64,000 bases of DNA from Acidobacteriota bacterium. Lineage in GTDB: Bacteria > Acidobacteriota > Blastocatellia > Chloracidobacteriales > JADJPF01. The notes under the pieces are model-generated. The model was not told the DNA's origin. It saw only the letters and a list, made by a program, of their open reading frames with translations, and searched no databases. The position numbers and the translations under genes were made by a program. The stretch's first letter is position 1; each line of letters begins with the position of its first letter. The DNA lies in the NCBI GenBank assembly GCA_016213785.1, contig JACQZQ010000092.1, positions 62,001-126,000 on the forward strand. The letters run 5' to 3'. Positions 55,909 to 64,000 of this stretch are shown piece by piece.

Positions 55909-58461
55909 ATGTCAAATACAACAGAAAATAACACTGAAATTAAACCACAAAAATCTCGTCTAATAGTCCGTCTTTTATTAGTCTTTTTTCTTTTAGTTTT
56001 TGCCTCAACTTTAGTCTTAGCTATTGCAACTAAAGTAACTTATGATAGTTGGACTAAAAATGCAATTTCACAAACAGATGGTGAGTTAAAAGTAAAAGGG
56101 GTTTCTCAAGAAGTAAGAGTTATTCGTGATAAATGGGGAGTTCCTTATGTTACAGCTAAAAATATCAATGATTTAGCTTTTGCTCAAGGTTATGTAACGG
56201 CTCAAGATAGGCTTTGGCAAATGGATTTACTACGTCGTGCTGCTAAAGGTGAATTGTCGGCTGTTTTAGGTGCTGGAGATAAAAATTCTACTTTAGAAGT
56301 CGATAAACTCCATCGTAGCCTTGGATTAAAACGTACAGTAGAAAAAGACCTACCTAAACTTCCTAAGCAACTACAACAGATGTTAAGTTCCTATAGCCAA
56401 GGTGTAAATGCCTATATAGAGAGCCATAAAGATAAATTACCGCTTGAGTTTAATCTACTTGGTTATAAACCTGATCTTTGGCAACCTATTGATTCTTTAG
56501 TAGTTGGCAAATTAATGGCAATTTCTTTAACAGGGACTTGGAAATTTGACCTTATGCGTGCTGAGATGCGCGAAAAACTAGACCCTAAAGTCTATAAAAT
56601 GTTTTTTGATGAAAGTAGTCAGTTTAATCAACCTGTTTTTGACCTAAATTTAGTAAAAAACGATCCATTAGCTGACAAAAATGAGAAAGTAGAGACTAAA
56701 ACCGCTAGCACTTCTAATAACTTATTATTAAATCAATCATTACCAAAATTACCAAAAATTGAACCAGAATTATTTGCTCAAGTACAAGAAAAAAATCAAA
56801 CTTTGTCAGATTTAATTTTAAGTAGTAATGAAGCAATGATAGGCAGTAATAATTGGGTAGTATCAGGTAAGTTGACAGATACAGGTAAACCACTATTAGC
56901 TAATGATCCTCATCAAGGTTTATCGCTTCCTGCTATTTGGTATCAAGTACATTTACGTGCAATAGATGGAAGCTATGCAGCAGCAGGTGTTTCTATAATA
57001 GGTGCTCCAGGCATAGTAATTGGACATAATGACTATATTGCTTGGGGTGCAACAAATGTAATGGCTGATGTTCAAGATGTTTATGTAGAAGAATTTGACC
57101 AAAGTAACCCTACTCGCTACCTTGTTGGCTCAGAATGGCGTGATGCAGAAGTAATTAAAGATAAAATTCAGGTTAGAGAATCTATTTTAAGTAGTAAAAC
57201 TAGTGCTGTAGATCATGACATTGTTATTACTAGACATGGGCCTATTGTATCAAGTGTTAAGGGGCAAAAACTAGCTCTAAGATGGGCTGGGGTTGATGCT
57301 CCATCAGAGTTTTTACTTACATTTAGTCTTAATCAAGCACGTAATTGGGATGAATTTTGTAGTGCTCTAAAAAATGCTGCTGTGCCTTTAATTAACTATG
57401 TTTATGCAGATAAAGAGGGAAATATTGGCTATTATGCAGTAGGGCGAATTCCTATTCGTGCAACTGGTAATGGGTCTTTGCCTTATGATGGACGTACAGA
57501 AGATGGTGAATGGAAAGGCTATATTCCTTTTGAAGAGTTACCACATCTTTATAATCCAGAAAATGGTTATATAGCGACTGCTAATCAAAAACTGGTTAGT
57601 GAAAAATATCCTTACACGATAGCTAATGACTGGGCACCGCCCTATAGAGGTCATAGAATTTATCAACTTTTGTCAGAAAAAAATAAGTTTACTTTTGAGG
57701 ATATGCATAATTTTCAGGCAGATGTTTATGCTATTCCAACAAAGTTTTTTGCTGATCAAGTAGTAAAAATGGCAGCTAATCATAAAGATGACCCTGTTTG
57801 GCAAGAGATAGAAAAAGAATTAAAAGATTGGGATGGTAATTTAACAGTAAAAAGCCGGGCTGCTACTATTGCTGTTACAATGCGTAAGCATTTTACAGAG
57901 GATTTCTTTACTTCATGGTTAGGAGAACTAAGACCTAGTTATACTTGGTATTTACGTGGGTTAACAATAGATCGAGCAATAACTAATTGGTCAACAGAGT
58001 TTTTGCCTAGCAAATATAAGGATTTTGATACAATGGTAGTAAATGCTTATAATACAACAGTTAAAGAACTAAATACTACCATAGGTTCTGATCGCAATAG
58101 CTGGGAATATGGCAGGATTAACCGATTTTCCTTTAATCACCCAATTGCCAAAATATCAGTCCTAAAATCTCTGCTTAACTCAGATCAAGTAATAGTAGGT
58201 GGTTCAGCACATACGCTAAATTGTAATGACACAAATGCTGATCGTATTTGGGGGCCATCTATGAGAATGGTAATATCGCTAGATAGTTTTGATAAAACTA
58301 CTCTAAGTATTGTTCCAGGTGCTTCAGGTCAAGTTGCTAGCCCACACTATTTAGACCAGATAAATGATTGGGTAGCCCTTCAACCACACGCTTTTGTTTT
58401 TAGTAAAGAGAGCATTGGGGCAATGAAAGGGAATAGTTTATTACTAGTACCAGCTAGATAA
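55909..58461 (+). CDS. Penicillin acylase-family (S45) Ntn-hydrolase
   Basis: 850 residues. An N-terminal membrane anchor (LIVRLLLVFFLLVFASTLVLA) is followed by the alpha chain (VIRDKWGVPYVTAKNINDLAFAQGYVTAQDRLWQMDLLRR). The self-cleavage site and nucleophile is Ser313 in IGSNNWVVSG, with LLANDPHQGL after it, and DYIAWGATNVMADVQDVYVE in the beta chain. Products of this family cleave amides such as acyl-homoserine lactones or beta-lactams, and function in the envelope. The substrate here is not known. The DinB gene follows after 24 bp. Confidence 0.92.
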   Translation: MSNTTENNTEIKPQKSRLIVRLLLVFFLLVFASTLVLAIATKVTYDSWTKNAISQTDGELKVKGVSQEVRVIRDKWGVPYVTAKNINDLAFAQGYVTAQDRLWQMDLLRRAAKGELSAVLGAGDKNSTLEVDKLHRSLGLKRTVEKDLPKLPKQLQQMLSSYSQGVNAYIESHKDKLPLEFNLLGYKPDLWQPIDSLVVGKLMAISLTGTWKFDLMRAEMREKLDPKVYKMFFDESSQFNQPVFDLNLVKNDPLADKNEKVETKTASTSNNLLLNQSLPKLPKIEPELFAQVQEKNQTLSDLILSSNEAMIGSNNWVVSGKLTDTGKPLLANDPHQGLSLPAIWYQVHLRAIDGSYAAAGVSIIGAPGIVIGHNDYIAWGATNVMADVQDVYVEEFDQSNPTRYLVGSEWRDAEVIKDKIQVRESILSSKTSAVDHDIVITRHGPIVSSVKGQKLALRWAGVDAPSEFLLTFSLNQARNWDEFCSALKNAAVPLINYVYADKEGNIGYYAVGRIPIRATGNGSLPYDGRTEDGEWKGYIPFEELPHLYNPENGYIATANQKLVSEKYPYTIANDWAPPYRGHRIYQLLSEKNKFTFEDMHNFQADVYAIPTKFFADQVVKMAANHKDDPVWQEIEKELKDWDGNLTVKSRAATIAVTMRKHFTEDFFTSWLGELRPSYTWYLRGLTIDRAITNWSTEFLPSKYKDFDTMVVNAYNTTVKELNTTIGSDRNSWEYGRINRFSFNHPIAKISVLKSLLNSDQVIVGGSAHTLNCNDTNADRIWGPSMRMVISLDSFDKTTLSIVPGASGQVASPHYLDQINDWVALQPHAFVFSKESIGAMKGNSLLLVPAR

Positions 58462-58485
58462 ACTTAAAAATTAAGGGGAAAGGTT

Positions 58486-58992
58486 ATGGAAAAAGTTTTA
58501 GCAAATTTGGATGAAACGCGAAAAAAAATTCTTGATTTAGTTAACCCTATGTCAGAAGAAAAGTTTTCAGGCCGTCTTGTGCCAGAAATGTGGAGTATTG
58601 CTGAAAATCTCCATCATGTAACCATAGTTGAGAATCGTTATGTGAGCGAAATTCAAGAAGCATTAAAAAACCCTAAACCAATGAGTGCACTACGCAGATT
58701 ATTTCAAGTTCCTGGATGGATGGCAGAAATCCGTTTAATTAAAGTAAAAGCCCCTAAATATGTTGAGCCTCTTAATGCTCCACCAAAAAAAGAAACTATT
58801 AATAATTTTGAGAAAACTCGAAATGAGCTTAAAGAAATTTGCAAACAAGCAGGGGAAAAAGGAATGCTTGCAATAACTGTAAAACATCCGTTTTTTGGCG
58901 ATATGGATGGAGTAAATTCTGTAGTTTTTCTTGGTGCGCATGAAGTAAGGCATTATAAGCAAATACTAGAGACTATTGAAAAAGAGAAATAA
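58486..58992 (+). CDS. DinB-superfamily four-helix protein
   Basis: 168 residues. A helical bundle with candidate metal ligands: His64 region in AENLHHVTIVENRY and HEVRHYKQILETIEK near the C-terminus, the pattern of the DinB/YfiT superfamily. Enzymatic role unknown; some members are thiol transferases. AAGGGGAAAGG precedes the ATG. It is probably co-transcribed with the penicillin acylase homologue and the methyltransferase gene after it. Confidence 0.8.
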   Translation: MEKVLANLDETRKKILDLVNPMSEEKFSGRLVPEMWSIAENLHHVTIVENRYVSEIQEALKNPKPMSALRRLFQVPGWMAEIRLIKVKAPKYVEPLNAPPKKETINNFEKTRNELKEICKQAGEKGMLAITVKHPFFGDMDGVNSVVFLGAHEVRHYKQILETIEKEK

Positions 58993-59016
58993 ATATTAGG
59001 TTTTTAAATTTAATTT

Positions 59017-60039
59017 ATGGATGAATCCCAACTTATCTCTTTGCTTTCTAGTGCTATTACAGCACGTATAGAGTTATTTGATAACCGCCATGAAAGAGCT
59101 TTACGCTTATTTAATGGTTTTTTTGAAGGCTACCCTAGCCTTGTTATTGATCTTTATGCACGTACAGTCCTGCTACATAATTATGCCGACTCTCCAGACC
59201 TAATACATCCATTGTTAAAGGCTGTGGAGCAATATTTGATTAACCAATTCCCTTGGGTAAATACCATAGTCCTAAAAACACGTAATACTGAAAGCTTAGA
59301 TGCTAAGAAAGGGATTATTATTAAAGGAGAAAAGCCTGATAGTAGAATATGTGAACATGGTGTTTGGTATGCTATAGATCTTTTATTAAACCAAGATGCT
59401 AGTTTTTATCTAGATACATATAATCTACGTTCTTGGATTATCAATAATCTAAGAGAAAAAACAGTCTTAAACACCTTTGCTTATACTTGCAGCCTTGGTG
59501 TTGCTGCTCAAAAGGCTGGTGCAAAGCGTGTTGTAAATCTTGATCTTAATCGTAATTTTCTTAATGTAGGAAAAACTTCTTATACTCTTAATGGTTTTCC
59601 AATAAATAAAGCTGATTTTCAATCAGGTGATTTCTGGACACAAATCAGTCACTTTAAAAAAACAGGAGAAACCTTTGATGTTGTTATTGTAGATCCTCCA
59701 TTTTTTGCCATTAGTAACAAGGGAAAAATAGATTTGGTTAATGAGAGCCACCGAATTATTAATAAAGTGCGTCCTCTTATTAATAATGACGGATATTTAA
59801 TTGCAATTAATAACGCTTTGTTTGTTAGTGGGGCAGATTATTATAAATCCTTAGAAGCATTATGTTCTGATGGCTACTTAAGCATTGAAGAATTGATATC
59901 TATTCCAGATGATTTTATTGGTTATAAGCAAACACAGATAAAACCACAAATGGTAGACCCAACACCTTTTAATCATTCAACAAAAATAGCCATTATAAAA
60001 GTACGGCGTAAACTAAATTCAACAAAAGTTTCCCAATGA
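59017..60039 (+). CDS. RlmI-like class I rRNA methyltransferase
   Basis: 340 residues. N-terminal RALRLFNGFFEGYPSLVIDLY resembles the PUA-like start of RlmI/RlmK enzymes. The catalytic domain has LNQDASFYLDTYNLRSWI, motif I VLNTFAYTCSLGVAAQKAGAKRVVNLDL, and motif IV FDVVIVDPPFFAIS. The probable product is m5C in 23S rRNA, though the target cannot be fixed by eye. The ATG at 59017 lies 24 nt after the DinB stop. Confidence 0.85.
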   Translation: MDESQLISLLSSAITARIELFDNRHERALRLFNGFFEGYPSLVIDLYARTVLLHNYADSPDLIHPLLKAVEQYLINQFPWVNTIVLKTRNTESLDAKKGIIIKGEKPDSRICEHGVWYAIDLLLNQDASFYLDTYNLRSWIINNLREKTVLNTFAYTCSLGVAAQKAGAKRVVNLDLNRNFLNVGKTSYTLNGFPINKADFQSGDFWTQISHFKKTGETFDVVIVDPPFFAISNKGKIDLVNESHRIINKVRPLINNDGYLIAINNALFVSGADYYKSLEALCSDGYLSIEELISIPDDFIGYKQTQIKPQMVDPTPFNHSTKIAIIKVRRKLNSTKVSQ

Positions 60040-60209
60040 ATTTTATTAAACAAGTCTGATAATAAACTACAGGATAATTCTTAAAACTCTAATTTTATAG
60101 AGTAGTTAATAAGAAATCATAGGAGAATATCCTAGTAAAAATTTAGTTATTCTATGTAACTTTTCTGGGATCTGTTTTCTATGTTATCCTAGCCAGCAGA
60201 GGTAAATAT

Positions 60210-61661
60210 ATGGCTTATGACGATCTAAGAGACTTTATTAAAGCGTTAGAAAAAGCTGGTGAGTTAAAACGAATATCTGTAGAAATCTCACCAGTGCTTG
60301 AAATTACAGAAATAGTTGACCGTGTTTGTAAACGTTCACAAGGTGGGCCAGCGCTTTTATTTGAGAAAGTAAAAGGCCACTCAATGCCAGTTCTTATCAA
60401 CGCTTTAGGCAGTCGCCGACGTATGGAAATAGCCCTTGAGGTTAATGGTTATAAAGAAATTGCTGATAGAGTAACTGAGTTACTAGATTTTAAGTCCCCA
60501 CAAGGGTTTATTGAGAAAATAAAAATGCTACCTAAATTAGCTGAATTAGGTAGATTTTTTCCTAAAATTGTACGCTCAGGTGCTTGTAAAGAAATTATTC
60601 AAAAAGATAATTTTTCACTTTTTGACCTGCCAGTATTAAAATGTTGGCCTGATGATGGTGGACGTTTTATTACTCTACCTATGGTATTTTCTCGTAATCC
60701 TATAACAGGAAAGCGTAATTGTGGAATGTATAGGATGCAAGTGTTGGATGAAAAAACCACAGCAATGCACTGGCAACTTCATAAACATGGAGCAAGTCAT
60801 TTTCGTGAGCATAGCAAACGTAGTAAAGATCCTATGCCTGTAGCAGTAGCAATTGGAAGTGATCCTATTACAACTTTTGCTGCTACTTTGCCTCTACCTG
60901 ATGATTTAGATGAAATGCTTTTTGCTGGATTTTTACGCTCAAGCCCTGTAGAAATGGTTAAATGTGAGACTAATGACTTAGAAGTTCCTGCATCAGCAGA
61001 AATAGTTTTAGAGGGTTATGTAGATCCAAATGATATGCGTACAGAAGGCCCATTTGGTGATCATACAGGCTTTTACACTCCTAGAGAACCATATCCAGCT
61101 TTTCATGTTACAGCCATAACAAGGCGTAGAGATCCTATTTACTCTACAATTGTTGTAGGTCGTCCGCCTATGGAAGACTGCTATATGGGAGAAGCTATTG
61201 AGCATATATTCTTACCTCTTTTCCAAAGACAATTTCCTGAGGTTGTAGATATGCATATGCCTTTTGAGGGTATTTTCCATAATTTAATGATTATTTCTAT
61301 AAGGAAATCTTACCCAGGGCATGCTCGTAAAATAATGAATGCTGTTTGGAGTTTAGGCCAAGCAATGTTTACTAAATGTATTGTTGTAGTAGATGAACAT
61401 GTACCCGTTAGAGATCCTGGTTATGTTCTTTGGTATGCACTTAATAATATTGATCCAGAAAGAGATATTCAATTTACTATGGGGCCAATAGATGTCTTAG
61501 ACCATGCCTCAAGGCTTTTTGGTTATGGGTCAAAAATGGGTATAGATGCAACTCGTAAAACTGCCTCAGAAGGTTTTACTCGTGATTGGCCGGATCAAAT
61601 AGAAATGAGCGAGGAAATTAAAAAACTTGTTGATTCTAAATGGTCAGACTTGAGGTTATAG
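60210..61661 (+). CDS. UbiD-family decarboxylase
   Basis: 483 residues. Prenyl-FMN dependent decarboxylase: DDLRDFIKALEKAGELKRIS start, LPMVFSRNPITGKRNCGMYRMQVLD and the glutamate-rich region PDDLDEMLFAGFL plus EIVLEGYVDPNDMRTEGPFGDHTGFYTPREPYP, which contains the catalytic Glu/Arg/Glu set. Typical of ubiquinone or menaquinone biosynthesis. UbiX (flavin prenyltransferase) is not next to it. The stop overlaps the context of the next gene's ribosome-binding site (GAGG at 61652-61655). Confidence 0.93.
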   Translation: MAYDDLRDFIKALEKAGELKRISVEISPVLEITEIVDRVCKRSQGGPALLFEKVKGHSMPVLINALGSRRRMEIALEVNGYKEIADRVTELLDFKSPQGFIEKIKMLPKLAELGRFFPKIVRSGACKEIIQKDNFSLFDLPVLKCWPDDGGRFITLPMVFSRNPITGKRNCGMYRMQVLDEKTTAMHWQLHKHGASHFREHSKRSKDPMPVAVAIGSDPITTFAATLPLPDDLDEMLFAGFLRSSPVEMVKCETNDLEVPASAEIVLEGYVDPNDMRTEGPFGDHTGFYTPREPYPAFHVTAITRRRDPIYSTIVVGRPPMEDCYMGEAIEHIFLPLFQRQFPEVVDMHMPFEGIFHNLMIISIRKSYPGHARKIMNAVWSLGQAMFTKCIVVVDEHVPVRDPGYVLWYALNNIDPERDIQFTMGPIDVLDHASRLFGYGSKMGIDATRKTASEGFTRDWPDQIEMSEEIKKLVDSKWSDLRL

Positions 61662-61664
61662 ACT

Positions 61665-62612
61665 TTGCCAGATAAAATTCTAATTGTTGATGACAATGAA
61701 ACAGTACGTAAAATCGTAGTATCTGCATTAGGCAAATACTATGAAGTAATAGAAGCCTCATCTGGTGAAGAGGCTTTAGCCATAGCTAATCAGGGTGATA
61801 TACGTCTAATACTTTTAGATATTATGATGCCAGGAATAGATGGGCTAGAGACTTGCTTAAAACTACGCCGTAATCCACATAGTTGTCATACCATTATTGT
61901 AATGCTTACAGCACGCACTAAGGAAACAGACATTGTTACAGGGCTTAAGATGGGTGCTGATGATTATGTTACAAAACCTTTTAATTTTTCAGAGCTAAAA
62001 GCCAGAATTGATAGCCATTTGCGTAGGCAATGGAGAGAACTACAAGCAAGCCCGCTTACAGGGCTTCCTGGGAATCGGCAAATCCAACAAATTCTTACTA
62101 CAAATCTAAAAGCAGAAGTCTCTTTTGCTGTTATTTATGCAGACCTAAATAGCTTTAAGGCTTATAATGACCGCTATGGATTTACAGCAGGGGATGAAAT
62201 CTTAAATTATACTGCTAATGTATTAACTAATACTGTGTTAGAAGTAGGCAATAATGATACAGACTTTGTAGGGCATATAGGAGGAGATGATTTTATTATT
62301 GTAACTTCCCCAGAACGCGCCGAGGCTATTTGTAGACTTGCTATTGAGCGCTTTGATACAGAAATAAAAGATTTTTATGAACCAGAAGATATTGAAAAAG
62401 GAGGTATTGAATCAATAGATAGACAAGGAAATTCTATTATTGCCCCAATACTTTCTCTTAGTTTATCTGTAGTAATTCATGAAAATAAAAGGTTTTCTCA
62501 CCCAGGAGAGATTTCCCAAGTGGCCGCAGATGTTAAAAAATATGTAAAGAAAAAAGGAAAAAGCTCTTATCTAATCGACCGTCGAAGAACTAATAGCGAG
62601 GAATTAAAGTAA
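61665..62612 (+). CDS. Response regulator with C-terminal GGDEF-like domain
   Basis: 315 residues. Receiver with IVDDN acidic pair (Asp9, Asp10), phospho-acceptor Asp52 (LILLDIMMPG) and Lys104 (VTKPF). Then a GGDEF domain with FAVIYADLNSFKAYNDRYGFTAGDEIL, where the signature reads GGDDF (residues 206-210) rather than GGDEF, so cyclase activity is uncertain. It starts at TTG 61665, with GAGG 9 nt upstream inside the ubiD end. selA overlaps its stop by one base. It could feed cyclic di-GMP to PilZ proteins. Confidence 0.85.
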   Translation: MPDKILIVDDNETVRKIVVSALGKYYEVIEASSGEEALAIANQGDIRLILLDIMMPGIDGLETCLKLRRNPHSCHTIIVMLTARTKETDIVTGLKMGADDYVTKPFNFSELKARIDSHLRRQWRELQASPLTGLPGNRQIQQILTTNLKAEVSFAVIYADLNSFKAYNDRYGFTAGDEILNYTANVLTNTVLEVGNNDTDFVGHIGGDDFIIVTSPERAEAICRLAIERFDTEIKDFYEPEDIEKGGIESIDRQGNSIIAPILSLSLSVVIHENKRFSHPGEISQVAADVKKYVKKKGKSSYLIDRRRTNSEELK

Positions 62613-64000
62613 TGAGCAAAACATTACTTAGGCAAATAAAATCTATTGATTATTTGCTAGAACTTCCATTAAGCCAAAGTTTAAGCCAAAAAAGTAGCCG
62701 AGAGTTTGTTAGAGAATGTTTAAGAGACTTATTAGATAATTTAAGACAGCGTATTTTAGCTAGTCAACTACCTGAAAATACCGAACTTGATGCTTTAATT
62801 GAAAGTGAATTACCCATTTATTGGCAAAAAAATCTATACTCTAATCTACAACCTATTATTAATGCTACTGGAACATTACTTCATACAAATTTAGGTAGAG
62901 CCCCACTAGCACCACAAGCACTTGAGGCTATAAATAAAGTAGCTAAAGGTTATAGCAACCTTGAATACAATTTAGCAAAAGGTGCTCGTGGTAGTCGGGA
63001 TGAACATTCTGAGGAACTTCTAAAAGTTTTATTAGGTTGCGAAGCGGCAGTAATTGTTAATAATAATGCAGCGGCAGTAATGCTTGTTTTAGATGAGCTT
63101 GCACAAGATGGAGAGGCGATTATTTCACGAGGAGAATTAATAGAAATTGGTGGAGCCTTTCGCATTCCTGATGTAATGAAAAAAAGCGGTGCTACTTTGC
63201 GCGAAGTAGGAACAACTAACCGAACTAGACTTTCAGATTATGAATCAGCAATTAATGAAAATACTAAAATTATCCTTAGAGTCCATCCTAGTAATTATAG
63301 AATTATAGGTTTTACTGAAAAACCTAGTCTTATAGATTTAGTTAAATTAGCAAAAAAATATAACTTAATTTTAGTAGAAGACCTAGGTAGCGGTTGCTTA
63401 GTTGATCTTAGAGATTGTGGAATTAAGGATGAACCAACGGCTCAAGCCTCTATTTTAGCAGGAGTTGATGTAGTGACTTTTAGTGGTGATAAAATGTTAG
63501 GTGGGCCACAAGCAGGAATTATTGCAGGAAAAAAAGCTTATTTAGCTCGTATACGTCGCAACCCTTTAATGAGAGCGCTTAGAGTTGATAAGCTTAGCTA
63601 TGCTGCATTAAGTGAGACATTAAAGCTCTATAGAATTGGTAAAGCTTGGCAACAAATCCCTATTTTAAGAGCGCTGCAAGCCACAGAAAAAGATTTACTT
63701 TTACGCTCACAAAATTTTTTAAGACGCTTAAAGCGTCGATTACCAAAAGACCATAGCTTAAAATTATCTATGCGTGGGGGAAGTTCGGTTATAGGTGGAG
63801 GGTCTGCTCCTGAAACACCACTTCCTACAACACTAATAGTTATAGAAAATAGCAAGATGTCTGCTAATGAAATGGAAATCAGGTTGCGTAAAAATATTTT
63901 ACCTATAATTGCTCGTATAGAAGAAAATAATTTAATTATAGACTTGCGAAGCGTACTTGATGACGATGAAGAGCCTTTGTTAAAAGCAATTATGGCTTTA
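62612..64000 (+). CDS. selA: L-seryl-tRNA(Sec) selenium transferase, partial
   Basis: Converts seryl-tRNA(Sec) to selenocysteinyl-tRNA. ATG at 62612 overlaps the previous stop (TAATG). Visible: N-terminal DYLLELPL domain, INATGTLLHTNLGRAPL, VNNNAAAVMLVLDELAQ, VEDLGSGCLVDL, and the PLP lysine in FSGDKMLGGPQAG (Lys294). GGGSAPETPLPT precedes the cut. The gene runs off the right edge after 463 codons; family length is about 460-470, so little is missing. It implies the organism makes selenoproteins; selB would be expected just outside. Confidence 0.95.
   Translation, partial: MSKTLLRQIKSIDYLLELPLSQSLSQKSSREFVRECLRDLLDNLRQRILASQLPENTELDALIESELPIYWQKNLYSNLQPIINATGTLLHTNLGRAPLAPQALEAINKVAKGYSNLEYNLAKGARGSRDEHSEELLKVLLGCEAAVIVNNNAAAVMLVLDELAQDGEAIISRGELIEIGGAFRIPDVMKKSGATLREVGTTNRTRLSDYESAINENTKIILRVHPSNYRIIGFTEKPSLIDLVKLAKKYNLILVEDLGSGCLVDLRDCGIKDEPTAQASILAGVDVVTFSGDKMLGGPQAGIIAGKKAYLARIRRNPLMRALRVDKLSYAALSETLKLYRIGKAWQQIPILRALQATEKDLLLRSQNFLRRLKRRLPKDHSLKLSMRGGSSVIGGGSAPETPLPTTLIVIENSKMSANEMEIRLRKNILPIIARIEENNLIIDLRSVLDDDEEPLLKAIMAL

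Overview
The window is an AT-rich bacterial chromosome segment that reads as a diderm. YidC has the large periplasmic domain of Gram-negative bacteria, and there are a PilT-type retraction ATPase, a LepB signal peptidase and many exported proteins. Several traits fit the Acidobacteriota, possibly the Blastocatellia: a Ser/Thr kinase fused to a sensor propeller, another fused to an ATPase/TPR regulator, a lone HyuA, a penicillin-acylase-type hydrolase and UbiD. This placement is an inference from gene content; no 16S rRNA gene is present. No tRNA, rRNA, transposase or CRISPR array was seen.

Layout: 1-7.9 kb holds a partial purine nucleoside phosphorylase, a JAMM peptidase, a degenerate receiver/zinc-ribbon protein, an acyl-CoA carboxyltransferase, and the rluB-scpB-scpA-site-2-protease run. 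8.0-13.3 kb holds a two-component system facing a secreted HExxH protein, signal peptidase I and an NHL propeller. 13.4-19.2 kb carries two small TetR-controlled operons, each with palindromic operators placed on a clear sigma70-type promoter. 19.3-26.1 kb holds a 1243-residue propeller-Ser/Thr kinase, an exported MtaD-like deaminase and an ankyrin protein. 26.2-48.9 kb is mostly the classical origin-proximal gene set on the minus strand (gyrB, recF, parB, parA, rsmG, mnmG, mnmE, jag, yidC, yidD, rnpA, rpmH), with parS sites, a DnaA-box cluster, a plus-strand folK-panB-panC block and an inserted restriction-modification locus plus kinase-ATPase-TPR regulator. dnaA and dnaN are absent. 49.3-64 kb holds pilT, a URO-D protein, hyuA, an SDR, a penicillin acylase homologue, DinB, an RlmI-like methyltransferase, ubiD, a receiver-GGDEF protein and the 5' part of selA.

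The most unusual signals are two dense arrays of GATC words. One has 15 copies in 117 bp between rluB and the carboxyltransferase gene. The other has 20 copies in 268 bp and is read as part of the deaminase N-terminus. The same window encodes a Dam-family adenine methyltransferase in a restriction-modification locus whose endonuclease gene carries a one-base frameshift. Other points of interest are a dispersed hairpin family with compensatory stem changes, a parS site inside a 36-bp perfect palindrome, a long rnpA/yidD overlap, and three-codon minisatellites in several unrelated genes.
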